From positions 1-28,080 of the forward strand of contig JAHKLQ010000091.1 of the NCBI GenBank assembly GCA_020854975.1: a stretch of 28,080 nucleotides of DNA, read 5' to 3'. Positions 9,650-19,811 of this stretch are shown piece after piece. Within the stretch, counting starts at the first letter, position 1; each line of letters starts with the position of its first letter. Under the pieces are notes generated by a model. The model had not been told where the DNA came from. It ran no database searches and saw only the letters and a list, made by a program, of their open reading frames with translations. Source of the DNA: Methanobacterium sp. Its GTDB lineage: Archaea > Methanobacteriota > Methanobacteria > Methanobacteriales > Methanobacteriaceae. The position numbers and the translations under genes are program-made.

Positions 9650-10510
9650 TTATATTTTTTTAGAAGCCCACAACACCATCCTAGCAACTAGTCCAGGTTT
9701 GGCTGGGTTAAGTTCAGGATGAGGTCCCGATAGAATTATCCTACCAGAACCATAAGTATCATCCAGAATAGCTGCAGAACCTGACATAATTGTATCATTC
9801 TCAGTATAAATAGCTATAGGTGTGTAGTTACCATTTTTATACAGTCTTGGACTGTTAATCAGAGGAAATGAGAGTAAAGTGATGGTTTCCGTGTCATTAA
9901 TAACAAATGCACAGGGATTAATGGTTCCCTCTGAATATTTGAGAGTGTTTATACCATAGTTGGTAAGGGTAAGGGGCTGCATATCATCAATACTGGTATA
10001 ATTACACTCGATGTTGGGTGCAATTCCCCATCCAGAACCATATTCACCATTATAATTGGAAGCAACATAGGCACCCGCGCAGATGCCCAAATAACCTTTC
10101 CCTCCAGCTACAAATTCCTTGATATCACCAGGATTAATATCAGGATTGTTAAAAATCAACCGTATATCACCACCAGATATCACTAAAACATCCTGGCTAG
10201 CCAAAGTCTTTGAATTGATGACATCAGTGGTGGTATAATTAAATTGAATGTTAGGGTTGTCCTTTTCTGCCTGTTTCAGACAGTATATTATTCCTTCCAC
10301 ACTATCTGTGGTTGAGCCTTCTCCACGGTAAATTAAAACATTAACTGCTTCCAGGGTACTGTTGCAAGTAGTTGGACTATCATTTTGCAGGTTAAATCCA
10401 TAAATAACCCCAATAACAACACAAATTATAATTATCAAAACAAATAATGTGTATTTAAATTTTTTTATATTTTCAACCCCTTTTACTAGGACAGGTGAAA
10501 ATTCATACAA
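9650..10510 (-). CDS. Membrane-anchored class I glutamine-amidotransferase-like (BPL_N-type) protein
   Basis: A 286-residue protein with a short cytoplasmic tail, one transmembrane anchor at about residues 20-40 (TLFVLIIIICVVIGVIYGF) and a domain predicted to lie outside. The domain matches the biotin-protein-ligase N-terminal type of class I amidotransferase fold: VLIYRGEG, ISGGD (about 111-115), the nucleophile elbow LGICAGAY with C144, and SGPHPEL with H264 and E266 completing a Cys-His-Glu triad. The intact triad suggests an active hydrolase rather than a degenerate homologue; the substrate is unknown. The start is poor: TTG at 10510 with no clear ribosome binding site, and no in-frame ATG nearby. 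It is divergent from the M14-like hydrolase, which has the same topology. Confidence 0.78.
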   Translation of the reverse strand: MYEFSPVLVKGVENIKKFKYTLFVLIIIICVVIGVIYGFNLQNDSPTTCNSTLEAVNVLIYRGEGSTTDSVEGIIYCLKQAEKDNPNIQFNYTTTDVINSKTLASQDVLVISGGDIRLIFNNPDINPGDIKEFVAGGKGYLGICAGAYVASNYNGEYGSGWGIAPNIECNYTSIDDMQPLTLTNYGINTLKYSEGTINPCAFVINDTETITLLSFPLINSPRLYKNGNYTPIAIYTENDTIMSGSAAILDDTYGSGRIILSGPHPELNPAKPGLVARMVLWASKKI

Positions 10511-10611
10511 CCATTTATCAACACACTAATATATCTAAAACTTAATTTAGTTATAGGTTTTGATTAACTGACCATGATAAGTAAAATTCTGATTAGAAGT
10601 AGATAATCAAG

Positions 10612-10630
10612 GTAATCATTAGTAATCATT
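10612..10630. repeat. 10-bp-spaced direct repeat between divergent surface-enzyme genes
   Basis: gtaatcatt occurs at 10612-10620 and 10622-10630, one helical turn apart. It lies about 100 bases from each start, in the shared promoter region. It could be a regulator site or simply another microduplication. Confidence 0.45.
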
Positions 10631-10729
10631 TACTTTTACCATGTGCATCTTCTTTTAATAATGATTTAGATAAATGTAAATCCATAAAGTTAATAATTAA
10701 TATTTTGAACAGTTTTTATATGGTGGAAC

Positions 10730-11560
10730 ATGAGAATTCCTTTCAAAAAAGATAAATCTGGAAATAATAAACTCGATAAAGAACAGAAGACCTCTAAAGG
10801 ACTCAGTAAACTTAACAAATGCTTAAAAAAATATTTACATCCACAAAAGGGAAACATAAATATTTTAGTCCTTGCAGTGGCCATTATTGTCTTTATAGGT
10901 GTTGTATTAGCCCTTTTTTCATTCAATGGAAACCCTGTGGCGATTTCTACCACTTCTTCCCAGGTGTCCTCAACTATTTTAGCCAAAACCAATGATTCTT
11001 ATGTAACTAAAGAAGGGCCTTACGGAAATACTAGTTCAAATGTTACCATAGCTTACATTGTAGGTGTTCATCCCCGGGAATCTGCTGCACATCAGGCTAT
11101 CATTGAATCCATTCGAGAAAGTGACGCATCCCTTGAAAAACAATATTATCTCTACATTATAAATGCACCTTTATATGAAGACAATTATCCCCAGGAAAGG
11201 ATGAATGGTCAGTTACTGGCAAATAAATATGTAGTGCCGGATATTATCAACAACAGTTATCAGCTGGCTGTTGATGTTCATTCTAGTAATGGTAGTTATT
11301 CTTCAAATCGCTTCGTGTTCACCCCCATTCAAGATAACAAATCCATGTCAATTGCCCGTGAACTTAAAAATAAGATTTCCTGGTTGAAATATTACTACCC
11401 CCCTGATCCTTCAAGCACAGAATATGTAACCACTCCCCTAATAAAAGCAGGAATACCCTCTATTGTTTATGAAACATATAAATATGACTCCAACACCACA
11501 ACCAGAGAACATGCAAAAGAATTTATTGAAGTAATTGATGAAAGTCAGTTATTCACCTAG
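10730..11560 (+). CDS. Membrane-anchored M14-like zinc hydrolase (carboxypeptidase/deacylase type)
   Basis: A 276-residue protein. A basic, lysine-rich cytoplasmic N-terminus (1-42) leads to one transmembrane helix (about 43-65, ILVLAVAIIVFIGVVLALF). A serine/threonine-rich linker and an outside domain follow. The zinc site of the M14/succinylglutamate-desuccinylase fold is visible: H114-x-x-E117 in VGVHPRESAAHQ, the third ligand H184 in VDVHSSNG, and a likely general base E248 in IVYETY. Many NxS/T sequons fit an exported archaeal protein. GGTGG precedes the ATG by only 3 bases. It is divergent from the amidotransferase-like gene. A plausible substrate is a peptide or amide of the cell envelope such as pseudomurein, but that is inference. 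Confidence 0.78.
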   Translation: MRIPFKKDKSGNNKLDKEQKTSKGLSKLNKCLKKYLHPQKGNINILVLAVAIIVFIGVVLALFSFNGNPVAISTTSSQVSSTILAKTNDSYVTKEGPYGNTSSNVTIAYIVGVHPRESAAHQAIIESIRESDASLEKQYYLYIINAPLYEDNYPQERMNGQLLANKYVVPDIINNSYQLAVDVHSSNGSYSSNRFVFTPIQDNKSMSIARELKNKISWLKYYYPPDPSSTEYVTTPLIKAGIPSIVYETYKYDSNTTTREHAKEFIEVIDESQLFT

Positions 11561-12051
11561 AAATTTTATAAAGCTAACAAATTTGATAAAAAATAAATCC
11601 ACAATCGGGATCATTCTACATTAGAAACACCATCCACAAAAAATTGACCAACAAAATAAATTAGGATGATCCTGTAATCATAAGCACGCAATTTTGTATT
11701 ACAATTGAAAACTGACTACCCTTATCCTTCATTTTTTCCTGAAATCCATGTATTTACATTAATACCCATATATGTGGTTAATGATTTGTGATGATTTCTC
11801 CAATTTTCCATTTACCATCCCCATTCATAATTAAGTTTAAATTTATATTATAGGATGTTTAAGTTACATTCAACCCTGTAATTATTAACTTTGATTTATT
11901 CTTTATTAAATAGGTGGATGTTGATAACCCCTATGTAGGTAACCTATAGGTTGGTAAATCTAAGTTGGTAACCTAACTTGGGAACCTCTAAGTTGGGAAC
12001 CTTAATGATAACCTAAATTTGATTACAGTTTAAGTTGGATTACACTTCAGG
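11561..12051. other. Gene-free 0.49-kb region between convergent genes
   Basis: No open frame, tRNA or convincing RNA gene is seen. The left two thirds are plain AT-rich sequence. ggatcatt at about 11608 and aatgatcc-like sequence at about 11665 could pair at a distance, but this is weak. The right third is the 14-bp repeat cluster listed separately. Confidence 0.5.
11935..12050. repeat. Cluster of ~14-bp degenerate tandem units
   Basis: Units of 13-15 bases follow head to tail: taggttggtaaatc (11947-11960), taagttggtaacc (11961-11973), taacttgggaacctc (11974-11988), taagttgggaacct (11989-12002) and taatgataacct (12003-12014). Weaker copies continue to about 12050, and a near-palindrome taggtaaccta lies at about 11936-11946. 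The array ends at the stop of the flavodoxin-PNPOx gene. Confidence 0.7.
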
Positions 12052-12993
12052 TTAAAACTTTAAAATTTGTCTGGAGGAGTAACCCTCTTTTTTGAATTCT
12101 GATTTTAAGAATTCCACCTTTTCCAGATCAATTCTTATGAGGTGTAGATCTACTGGAAGTGATCGTATAAAATCCATCTTCATACCTTTCATTTCAATAA
12201 CTTGCTGATATTCATCCAGATCATCCACTATAGTGGCCTGTCCTGTGATCTGCATTCCCTTGATATTGTCCATACCAGTATAATCTTCATATATTGCCAC
12301 TGAGACTCGGGAACTGAACATTAAGTTGGCGAATTTCTCCCCACCCTCACTCAGAATATATAATTGTCCCTGATTATAGACATACTCTAATGGTGTGGCC
12401 CTTACTCTCCCCATGAAGCTGGTGGCCAGGGTGCAAGTGTTATGCTGTTTCAAGAAGTTCTCAACTTCTTCCCTGAGCCTCGAAACAGGAAGTTTATTTA
12501 ATAATTCATCTTTAATATCCTTTAAGCGTAAAGCCCAGTCCACGATGTCTTCTATGTTGAATAAATCCATTCCCTGAGGGGGTAAACCCTCTCTGGAAAG
12601 GTATTCTGTCAGGTTCTGGTAATCTTGCTCAGTAAGACGATCCATTTGCAAACGACCACCTAAAACTCCCAGTTCAAGAACATTATCCTCTAATCTATCT
12701 TCCACTTCCCTTAAAACACGTAATCCTTCAGAACCATTAAGACATGTACAGAAAAGAGCTATTTTTTTCTCTTTCAGCCATTCTCTTTTCTGATCAAGAA
12801 AATTAGCCATTTTTGGGTGTATTTTTCCATTGTAAATGGGAGTTCCCATTATTATGAAGTCAAAGTTTTGGCAGTCTTCTGAAAATTGTGATAGGGGATA
12901 ACGGCGAGCGGGTCCCAGAATAAGGGAAATTATATTAGCTGCTTCCCATGTAGAACCATATCTGCTTTCATATAAAACAAGTGTTTTAATCAA
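12052..12993 (-). CDS. Flavodoxin-like domain fused to a pyridoxamine-5'-phosphate-oxidase-like domain
   Basis: A 313-residue two-domain flavoprotein. Residues 1 to about 160 are a flavodoxin of the HemG/protoporphyrinogen-oxidase-like class: LVLYESRYGSTWEAA is the phosphate-binding loop, and IIMGTPIYNGKIHPKM follows. Residues about 175-313 form a PNPOx-type split barrel (LKQHNTCTLATSFMGRVRATPLEYVY, then VSVAIYEDYTG). Both halves bind FMN in their families, so an FMN-to-FMN electron relay or a flavin reductase is plausible; the substrate is unknown. The start is TTG at 12993, with seven G residues (13000-13006) placed 6 bases upstream as ribosome binding site. It stands alone. Confidence 0.85.
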   Translation of the reverse strand: MIKTLVLYESRYGSTWEAANIISLILGPARRYPLSQFSEDCQNFDFIIMGTPIYNGKIHPKMANFLDQKREWLKEKKIALFCTCLNGSEGLRVLREVEDRLEDNVLELGVLGGRLQMDRLTEQDYQNLTEYLSREGLPPQGMDLFNIEDIVDWALRLKDIKDELLNKLPVSRLREEVENFLKQHNTCTLATSFMGRVRATPLEYVYNQGQLYILSEGGEKFANLMFSSRVSVAIYEDYTGMDNIKGMQITGQATIVDDLDEYQQVIEMKGMKMDFIRSLPVDLHLIRIDLEKVEFLKSEFKKEGYSSRQILKF

Positions 12994-13168
12994 TTATAAC
13001 CCCCCCTTTTTAAATAAATATTAAACAATTCACCCCAGTACCAGAAAATGACATCATAACCCCTTAATCTGAAACATTTTCCCTAAAAAACTTAAGCAAA
13101 TTATTATAATTACAGCTATATATGAACCCAACAACCATAAATAATGATGGTTAAATGGGAAATTTATT

Positions 13169-13260
13169 AAATTGGGAATATCACACCCAAATTAAATGGA
13201 ATACCACCAGATAAATTAAATGAAATACCACACATAAATTAACTTAACCTCATTCACCTT
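13169..13260. repeat. ~24-bp degenerate tandem repeat upstream of the exonuclease gene
   Basis: Four units start with aaatt at 13169, 13189, 13213 and 13236. The middle two are closest: both begin aaattaaatg, continue aataccac, and are 24 and 23 bases long. The array reaches to within about 16 bases of the exonuclease start and so covers its promoter. Confidence 0.65.
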
Positions 13261-13276
13261 TTGGAGCCCCTTAATT

Positions 13277-14230
13277 ATGACTGATTCATCTTACAACCCT
13301 CAAAATCTTAAAGAAAAGCTTATAGAGAATTATCAGGATAAATCATTGGAAGATCTGGAACATGGAATGGAAATAGAGACGCAATATGGTTTATGTTATA
13401 AGTTCACCACTCAAGAGAAACTAAAAATAAAAATCATGGGTGAACGAAAAGTTAATGAATGTATTTTGGGTGATTTGAAATTAATTAAGGGAATTGGTGA
13501 AGCAAAAGAAAGGAAACTTAAAGAAGACGGATGTCAATCCATTGATGACTTGCGTGACCATCCAGTTTTTGGTGCTGCTGCCTGTGAATTTTTAAACCAT
13601 ATAGAAAAAGGAGATAGTTCTGCTCTATCTGATTGGATATCTTCCCAGTACTCTCCATCCCACCCGCTTAACTTACTCACATCATCTTTATCTGGGGCAG
13701 AGAACTTGCTTTTTATGGATATCGAAACTTTAGGGCTTAAAGAGGTTCCTCTGATACTTATAGGTGTTGCAGAAGCAAGTGAAAATAGTTTAACCATAAA
13801 CCAGTATTTAATGCGTGACTTGAAAGAAGAAAAAGCTGTTTTGGATGGTTTTATATCACACCAGAAAACAGCGGATCATGTTTATGTTACTTTTAACGGT
13901 CGCAGTTTTGATGTGCCATTTATTAGAAGTAGAATGCGTTATCATGGTCTTGAAAAGAGAATCAACAGTCAGCATTTGGATCTTCTCCATTTTTCACGAC
14001 GCCAATGGAAAGATCAGCTCCCTAATTGCAAATTACAGACCCTGGAAAAATATCTTTTTGATTTGGAACGCTATGATGATGTTCCCAGTAGTTTGGTTCC
14101 AGATTTCTATTTAACCTACCTTAAAACTGGTAACATCGGACCATTAGTACCCATAATAGAACATAATCGTGAGGATGTTGTTACTCTGGCTAAAATACTC
14201 TCCTTACTCCATCAAAAATCAGATTTTTAA
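13277..14230 (+). CDS. YprB-like RNase H-fold 3'-5' exonuclease with helix-hairpin-helix
   Basis: A 317-residue predicted nuclease. Residues about 66-92 form a helix-hairpin-helix (LIKGIGEAKERKLKEDG), which usually grips DNA backbone. The RNase_H_2/YprB exonuclease domain follows with all DEDD-type acids visible: D148 and E150 in FMDIETLGL, D212 in TFNGRSFDVPF, and H296 and D300 in EHNREDVV. Members are predicted to be single-strand or flap-processing exonucleases in DNA repair; direct evidence is limited. GGAG lies 12 bases before the ATG, rather far. It converges on polX, sharing a hairpin terminator, which makes a local repair theme but not an operon. Confidence 0.87.
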   Translation: MTDSSYNPQNLKEKLIENYQDKSLEDLEHGMEIETQYGLCYKFTTQEKLKIKIMGERKVNECILGDLKLIKGIGEAKERKLKEDGCQSIDDLRDHPVFGAAACEFLNHIEKGDSSALSDWISSQYSPSHPLNLLTSSLSGAENLLFMDIETLGLKEVPLILIGVAEASENSLTINQYLMRDLKEEKAVLDGFISHQKTADHVYVTFNGRSFDVPFIRSRMRYHGLEKRINSQHLDLLHFSRRQWKDQLPNCKLQTLEKYLFDLERYDDVPSSLVPDFYLTYLKTGNIGPLVPIIEHNREDVVTLAKILSLLHQKSDF

Positions 14231-14233
14231 TTT

Positions 14234-14273
14234 TAATGGATTTAGGAGACCATACTCTCTAAATAATCCATTA
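14234..14273. terminator. Bidirectional hairpin between convergent exonuclease and polX genes
   Basis: taatggat (14234-14241) pairs with atccatta (14266-14273), and ttaggaga pairs with tctctaa across small bulges. Together they make a long imperfect stem 4 bases after the exonuclease stop. T/A-rich flanks on both sides would let it work for either strand. Confidence 0.55.
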
Positions 14274-14303
14274 AACTTTAAATACTCATTGAAACTTTAA
14301 ATA
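14273..14303. repeat. 19-bp-spaced direct repeat
   Basis: aaactttaaata occurs at 14273-14284 and 14292-14303, right after the hairpin and before the 3' end of polX. Confidence 0.5.
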
Positions 14304-14333
14304 TTGACTATTAACAAAAAAAATAGAGTAATG

Positions 14334-16034
<1,701 letters not shown>

Positions 16035-16147
16035 AATATCTTTTTATGTGCATTGTTGCTAAAATTTTTATTTATATTTCCTGGGCAAGATAGGGGTTTA
16101 AACTGATGTAAAAAAAATCATTTCCATACAATTTAAGTCAAATTATT

Positions 16148-16207
16148 CCTCTATATCAGGATATTTACCCTATATCATGGTAATCCTCCTACATCAGGAT
16201 ACATGCC
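16148..16207. repeat. Exact 20-bp-period degenerate tandem repeat
   Basis: Three consecutive 20-base units, cctctatatcaggatattta (16148-16167), ccctatatcatggtaatcct (16168-16187) and cctacatcaggatacatgcc (16188-16207), share an (a)tatcaggata core. A looser fourth, with aatcatgatacat, runs to about 16236. It lies between the exporter stop and the polX promoter. Confidence 0.7.
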
Positions 16208-16238
16208 CCCATAGTAATCACCCTAATCATGATACATC

Positions 16239-17606
16239 TTATTTTTTCATCCTTTTTCCACCAGCCAGAGAAGCCAGTACACCGATAAAACTTAGAATGG
16301 AGAATATGACAAAGGATAAGGTCGTGCTGGTGATGAAATCAGAGTAATCCTCTGGATTTATGGTGGAACTTCCCATTATTAAAACCAGGACCAATAGAAC
16401 CACTCCCATACCTGACATCTGCCCCAGAACCCTCATGGTAGTCACAGTGGTGGATGCCACTCCATAGAGCCGGGATTCCACAATACTCATTATGGCATTG
16501 GTATTGGGTGAAGAAAAAAGGGCAAATCCCAAACCAAGGAGACCTAAACCAATAACAATCATAAAGATACCAGTTTCCGCTCCCAGGAATGCGAATAATG
16601 CACATCCTATGGTGTTAAAGACCATTCCCATGGCAGCTACCTTTCGAGGTTCGATGATATCTGATAATTTTCCTGCCAGTGGTGAAAATATGGTCATCAT
16701 AACTGGTTGCACAGAGAGCACTATACCTGCCCATTGGGGATCCAGTCCCTTAATATACTGCAGGTAAAGGCTGAGGAGGAATATTAAAGGTGCCGCAGAA
16801 CAGTAACTGATAAAAGCCGCTATATTGTAAAGGGTGAAACTCCAGTTACTGAAAACCTTCACATCCAGAACTGGACTTTCCATATGATTTTCAACAAAAT
16901 AGAAGAAAATTAAACCTATTAATCCTGCGAAAACAAAATAAAACCCATCTGTTTCTGGTAAAACAGACATACCATACATTAATGTTATCAGAGAGCATCC
17001 TAAGATAATTGCACCTGGAAGATCGAATTTTTGTCCACGGGCTTCGATCCATTCACCCTCAATCCGGGTTACTGCAATGCTGGTCAAAATACCTAGAGGT
17101 ACATTGAAAAGGAATATACTCCTCCAACCAAAATAGCCTGTCAGGAAACCTCCCAGAACTGGACCCAGAAATAAACCCAGGAATGCTCCGGTGATGGTTA
17201 TTCCCAGTGCTTTACCCCGTTCACCCGAGGGGAAGATGGAGGCAACAATGGCGAACAGGTTTCCAAAGATCATGGCACTGCCTACACCCTGCAAAACCCT
17301 AAATATGATAAGTATGTCCACTGAAAAAGATAATGTAGCCAGAAATGAGGATATGGTAAATATGACTATCCCATAGGTGAAAATCCTTTTTCTCCCATAA
17401 ATATCTGCTATTCTGCCGAAGGGTACCAGGCAAACTGCCAGTGCCAGAAGATATGCAGTTGGTATCCATCCTAACAGTATGGCACTGGCTGCGAATTCAT
17501 TCCCAATGGACGGTAAGGCTATGTTGATGGAGGATCCCACAAAGGGGGTTAAAAATGAGGATAAAACCGCCACTATCAGAGCATATTTTTTGGGGGAAAT
17601 AGACAT
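16239..17606 (-). CDS. MFS drug exporter, DHA2 (14-helix) family
   Basis: A 455-residue integral membrane protein with about 14 hydrophobic segments. Family marks of EmrB/QacA-type proton antiporters are present: SSINIALPSIG in helix 1, GWIPTAYLLALAV in helix 2, the A-loop FGRIADIYGRKRIF, RVLQGVGSAMIF, and the motif C-like GLFLGPVLGGFL in helix 5. These proteins pump cationic or lipophilic toxic compounds out of the cell; the substrate cannot be read from sequence. The start ATG at 17606 has no good ribosome binding site, and an almost leaderless transcript is possible. No accessory EmrA-like or regulator gene is adjacent. Confidence 0.9.
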   Translation of the reverse strand: MSISPKKYALIVAVLSSFLTPFVGSSINIALPSIGNEFAASAILLGWIPTAYLLALAVCLVPFGRIADIYGRKRIFTYGIVIFTISSFLATLSFSVDILIIFRVLQGVGSAMIFGNLFAIVASIFPSGERGKALGITITGAFLGLFLGPVLGGFLTGYFGWRSIFLFNVPLGILTSIAVTRIEGEWIEARGQKFDLPGAIILGCSLITLMYGMSVLPETDGFYFVFAGLIGLIFFYFVENHMESPVLDVKVFSNWSFTLYNIAAFISYCSAAPLIFLLSLYLQYIKGLDPQWAGIVLSVQPVMMTIFSPLAGKLSDIIEPRKVAAMGMVFNTIGCALFAFLGAETGIFMIVIGLGLLGLGFALFSSPNTNAIMSIVESRLYGVASTTVTTMRVLGQMSGMGVVLLVLVLIMGSSTINPEDYSDFITSTTLSFVIFSILSFIGVLASLAGGKRMKK

Positions 17607-17745
17607 GAATAAACTACCAAAAAGTTATTTCTTCATTTAAACATAATTATATCATGGTATTTGTCTTTCTTAAGTGATAAAATTATAGAAATTAAATTAA
17701 GGAAAAAATAAGATGAATAAATGATTATAAAAAGAGGTGGGGTCT

Positions 17746-18231
17746 ATGAACAAAGAGACAATGCAGAAAGCCACATTTGGTGCTGGTTGCTTCTGGGGAG
17801 TTGAGGATGCATTCAGAAAACTGGAAGGAGTGGTTAGTACTATGGTAGGTTATGCTGGTGGGGATTTTGATCATCCTTCCTATCAGGATGTCTGTTCCGG
17901 AGTTACAGGTCACGCCGAGGTGGTTGAGGTGACCTATAATCCTGCTATCACATCTTACACCGATCTACTGGATCTTTTCTGGAATATCCATGATCCAACC
18001 ACCCGAAACAGGCAGGGGCCGGATATAGGTGCACAATATCGGTCAGTTATATTTTATCATAATGCTGAACAGGAAAAATTAGCCCGTGAAAGTAAGGAGA
18101 AATTGAATGCATCTGGACGTTACCCTGAAAAGATTGTGACAGAAATTCTACCAGCAACCACTTTCTGGAAGGCAGAAGATTATCATCAGCAGTACCTGGA
18201 AAAAACTGGTCAAAAAAGTTGCCGTTTTTAA
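17746..18231 (+). CDS. msrA: Peptide-methionine (S)-S-oxide reductase
   Basis: A 161-residue cytoplasmic repair enzyme that reduces methionine-S-sulfoxide in proteins. The catalytic motif GCFWG (C15) lies near the N-terminus, with the typical GYAGG, GHAEVV and YRSVIFYH blocks and the closing [12 protein letters not shown]-terminal KSCRF supplies a likely resolving cysteine (C159). I chose the ATG at 17746: gaggtgg (17734-17740) is 5 bases upstream, and an in-frame GTG at 17737 falls inside that site. MsrB is not adjacent. The neighbouring exporter is divergent. Confidence 0.96.
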   Translation: MNKETMQKATFGAGCFWGVEDAFRKLEGVVSTMVGYAGGDFDHPSYQDVCSGVTGHAEVVEVTYNPAITSYTDLLDLFWNIHDPTTRNRQGPDIGAQYRSVIFYHNAEQEKLARESKEKLNASGRYPEKIVTEILPATTFWKAEDYHQQYLEKTGQKSCRF

Positions 18232-18289
18232 CAAGTGATTTCCTAATTTCACCAGAATAATCAGAAGCGTATCAAAGGGTTAATATCTC

Positions 18290-18363
18290 ATTAACCCAAT
18301 TACTTAATGAGTCATTAACCAGTTCTCAATTAATGATTCATTAACCAGTTCTCAATCAAGGGG
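18290..18363. repeat. ~25-bp tandem repeat between convergent genes
   Basis: Units start with attaacc at 18290, 18314 and 18340 (24, 26 and 24 bases). The last two share attaaccagttctcaat exactly. A fourth fragment (ttaatcc) reaches the stop codon of the Nmad3-like gene at 18370. Confidence 0.7.
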
Positions 18364-18369
18364 TTAATC

Positions 18370-19077
18370 CTATGAGTTTAAACCGAGTAGTTTCTTAAGG
18401 TTTCCAAGATTATGCTCAGCATATATTAAACGAGGGGGTATGCTCCGCTGTATGGAACCTTTTATTCCTAAAAGTTTTTCCATTGGAGGTGAAACTGCAT
18501 GATATCTTCTACCGATTTTATTTAATTTTTTTTGACTGATTAATATGCCTTTTTCAAGTAATTTGCTTTTTTCAGGGTTTCCCACGACTAGTGCCATGTC
18601 CTTGATATCAACTCTTTGAGGATGGGAGTTAGTGGGATATTTTTTACGTATGACCCTGATAGTGGCGGTTCTCCCCGGTTCATTGTTCTTACCCCAAATC
18701 TTCTTGACTGTGAAGTAACCAATAATATAAAGTGCCTCTGGATATTCACTTCCATTGTAGGGTGTAAGGCCTGCATAAAATACCAGAAGGTCTTCAGGGT
18801 TAAGTTTCCTCAGGTAATTGGATTTTCTGCCAGTATCCCCATAAGTGAAGGTGGTAAACTCTGGATCAAGGTGTACTTTACGATGAGCGACATCTGGTGG
18901 GAGATAAGCAGAAAGTGGTTTTCCTTTGCGACCTATTACGTCATGGTAAGTGCGTATTTCATTTGATTCCGTATTTTCCGATAAAGGAATATATTCAAAG
19001 GTTCCATCAGGGAAGATAGGGGATAGGATCCCATCACTGGATTTATCTATTCCTACACGGAGTAACATGGCCTTCAT
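18370..19077 (-). CDS. Nmad3-type (nucleotide modification associated domain 3) protein
   Basis: A 235-residue protein. The opening MLLRVGIDKSSDG-ILSPIFPDGTFEYIPL matches the characteristic N-terminus of the Nmad3 family as I remember it. Further blocks are KVHLDPEFTTFTYGD and LRKLNPEDLLVFYAGL. The family was named because members turn up next to DNA hypermodification genes in phages and bacteria; its biochemical activity is not established. Here it stands alone, with no methylase, glycosyltransferase or TET/JBP-like gene in the window. GGTGA is 6 bases before the ATG at 19077, supporting that start. It converges on msrA across a tandem repeat. Confidence 0.7.
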   Translation of the reverse strand: MKAMLLRVGIDKSSDGILSPIFPDGTFEYIPLSENTESNEIRTYHDVIGRKGKPLSAYLPPDVAHRKVHLDPEFTTFTYGDTGRKSNYLRKLNPEDLLVFYAGLTPYNGSEYPEALYIIGYFTVKKIWGKNNEPGRTATIRVIRKKYPTNSHPQRVDIKDMALVVGNPEKSKLLEKGILISQKKLNKIGRRYHAVSPPMEKLLGIKGSIQRSIPPRLIYAEHNLGNLKKLLGLNS

Positions 19078-19112
19078 GAATTTTCACCAGTTTAAACATC
19101 AAATATGGAATT

Positions 19113-19140
19113 TACTGTTATTTGTGTACTGTTATTTATG
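19113..19140. repeat. 14-bp tandem duplication upstream of the Nmad3 gene
   Basis: tactgttatttgtg (19113-19126) is followed directly by tactgttatttatg (19127-19140), with one mismatch. It sits 36 bases upstream of the minus-strand start, in or near the promoter. Confidence 0.6.
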
Positions 19141-19345
19141 TTACAACCATTATATGGATGAGGTAGTGTATGATCTTGATCCATTCTGATATCTTTATTT
19201 TTTTGGTATTTTTGATCGCTTCTTCAATTCCAACTTTACAAATCATAACATTTTATAATTAGAAAGTGTAAATAATAGACTTAAAGGTTTCAAAAGGCCG
19301 GTAATATCCATTTATATAATTATTAATAGAAGGTTAGGTTTTATA

Positions 19346-19747
19346 ATGGAAAAAATCCTTAAATTCTTTGAAAATGATCGTTTTGCTGCCCACAGCAATA
19401 TCGAAGTTGTGAATATCTCTCCTGGAAAGGCCACCACCAGAATGGAAGTGAGTGATGTTCATCTTAATGGTGTGGGTACTGTGCATGGCGGAGCTCTCTT
19501 TACTATGGCTGATTTCACCTTCGCCCTGGCTGCTAACTCACATGGAACAGTTACTGTGGCCATAAACGCAAATATATCCTATTTAAAAGCTGTGCAGAGT
19601 GGAGTTTTAACTGCAGAAGCCCGTGAACTATCCAGTGGGGGTAGAATTGCCAGTTACACTGTAGATATTTATGATGAATCCCGTGATCTGGTAGCTGTCT
19701 TTCAGGGTATGGCTTATCGTAAGCGGGAGAAGATCAGTGATTTGTGA
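19346..19747 (+). CDS. PaaI-family hotdog thioesterase
   Basis: A 133-residue single hotdog-fold protein, predicted to hydrolyse acyl-CoA or aryl-CoA thioesters. The signature is NGVGTVHGGALFTMADFTFA, with N41, the H47-G48-G49 turn that binds the thioester carbonyl, and D56. SYLKAV and the closing MAYRK strand are also typical of PaaI/YdiI relatives. Length is normal. Ribosome binding site aaggttagg lies a little far from the ATG. The ferritin-like gene begins 64 bases later with its own strong ribosome binding site; the two could share a transcript but are not functionally linked in any way I know. Confidence 0.92.
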   Translation: MEKILKFFENDRFAAHSNIEVVNISPGKATTRMEVSDVHLNGVGTVHGGALFTMADFTFALAANSHGTVTVAINANISYLKAVQSGVLTAEARELSSGGRIASYTVDIYDESRDLVAVFQGMAYRKREKISDL

Positions 19748-19811
19748 ATGATTTATAATTGGCATTCAATATTATTTCAATAAATGGTATGTACTATCTG
19801 GAGGTATCAGA

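Noticed and set aside
11600..11680. Distant ggatcatt/atgatcc pairing as a transposon end or RNA stem
   Set aside because: Short imperfect arms about 60 bases apart, with no target duplication or transposase.
19113..19140. Tandem repeats considered as a CRISPR array (also at 3241, 13169 and 18290)
   Set aside because: Units are contiguous with no unique spacers of constant length, copies are degenerate, and no cas gene is present.
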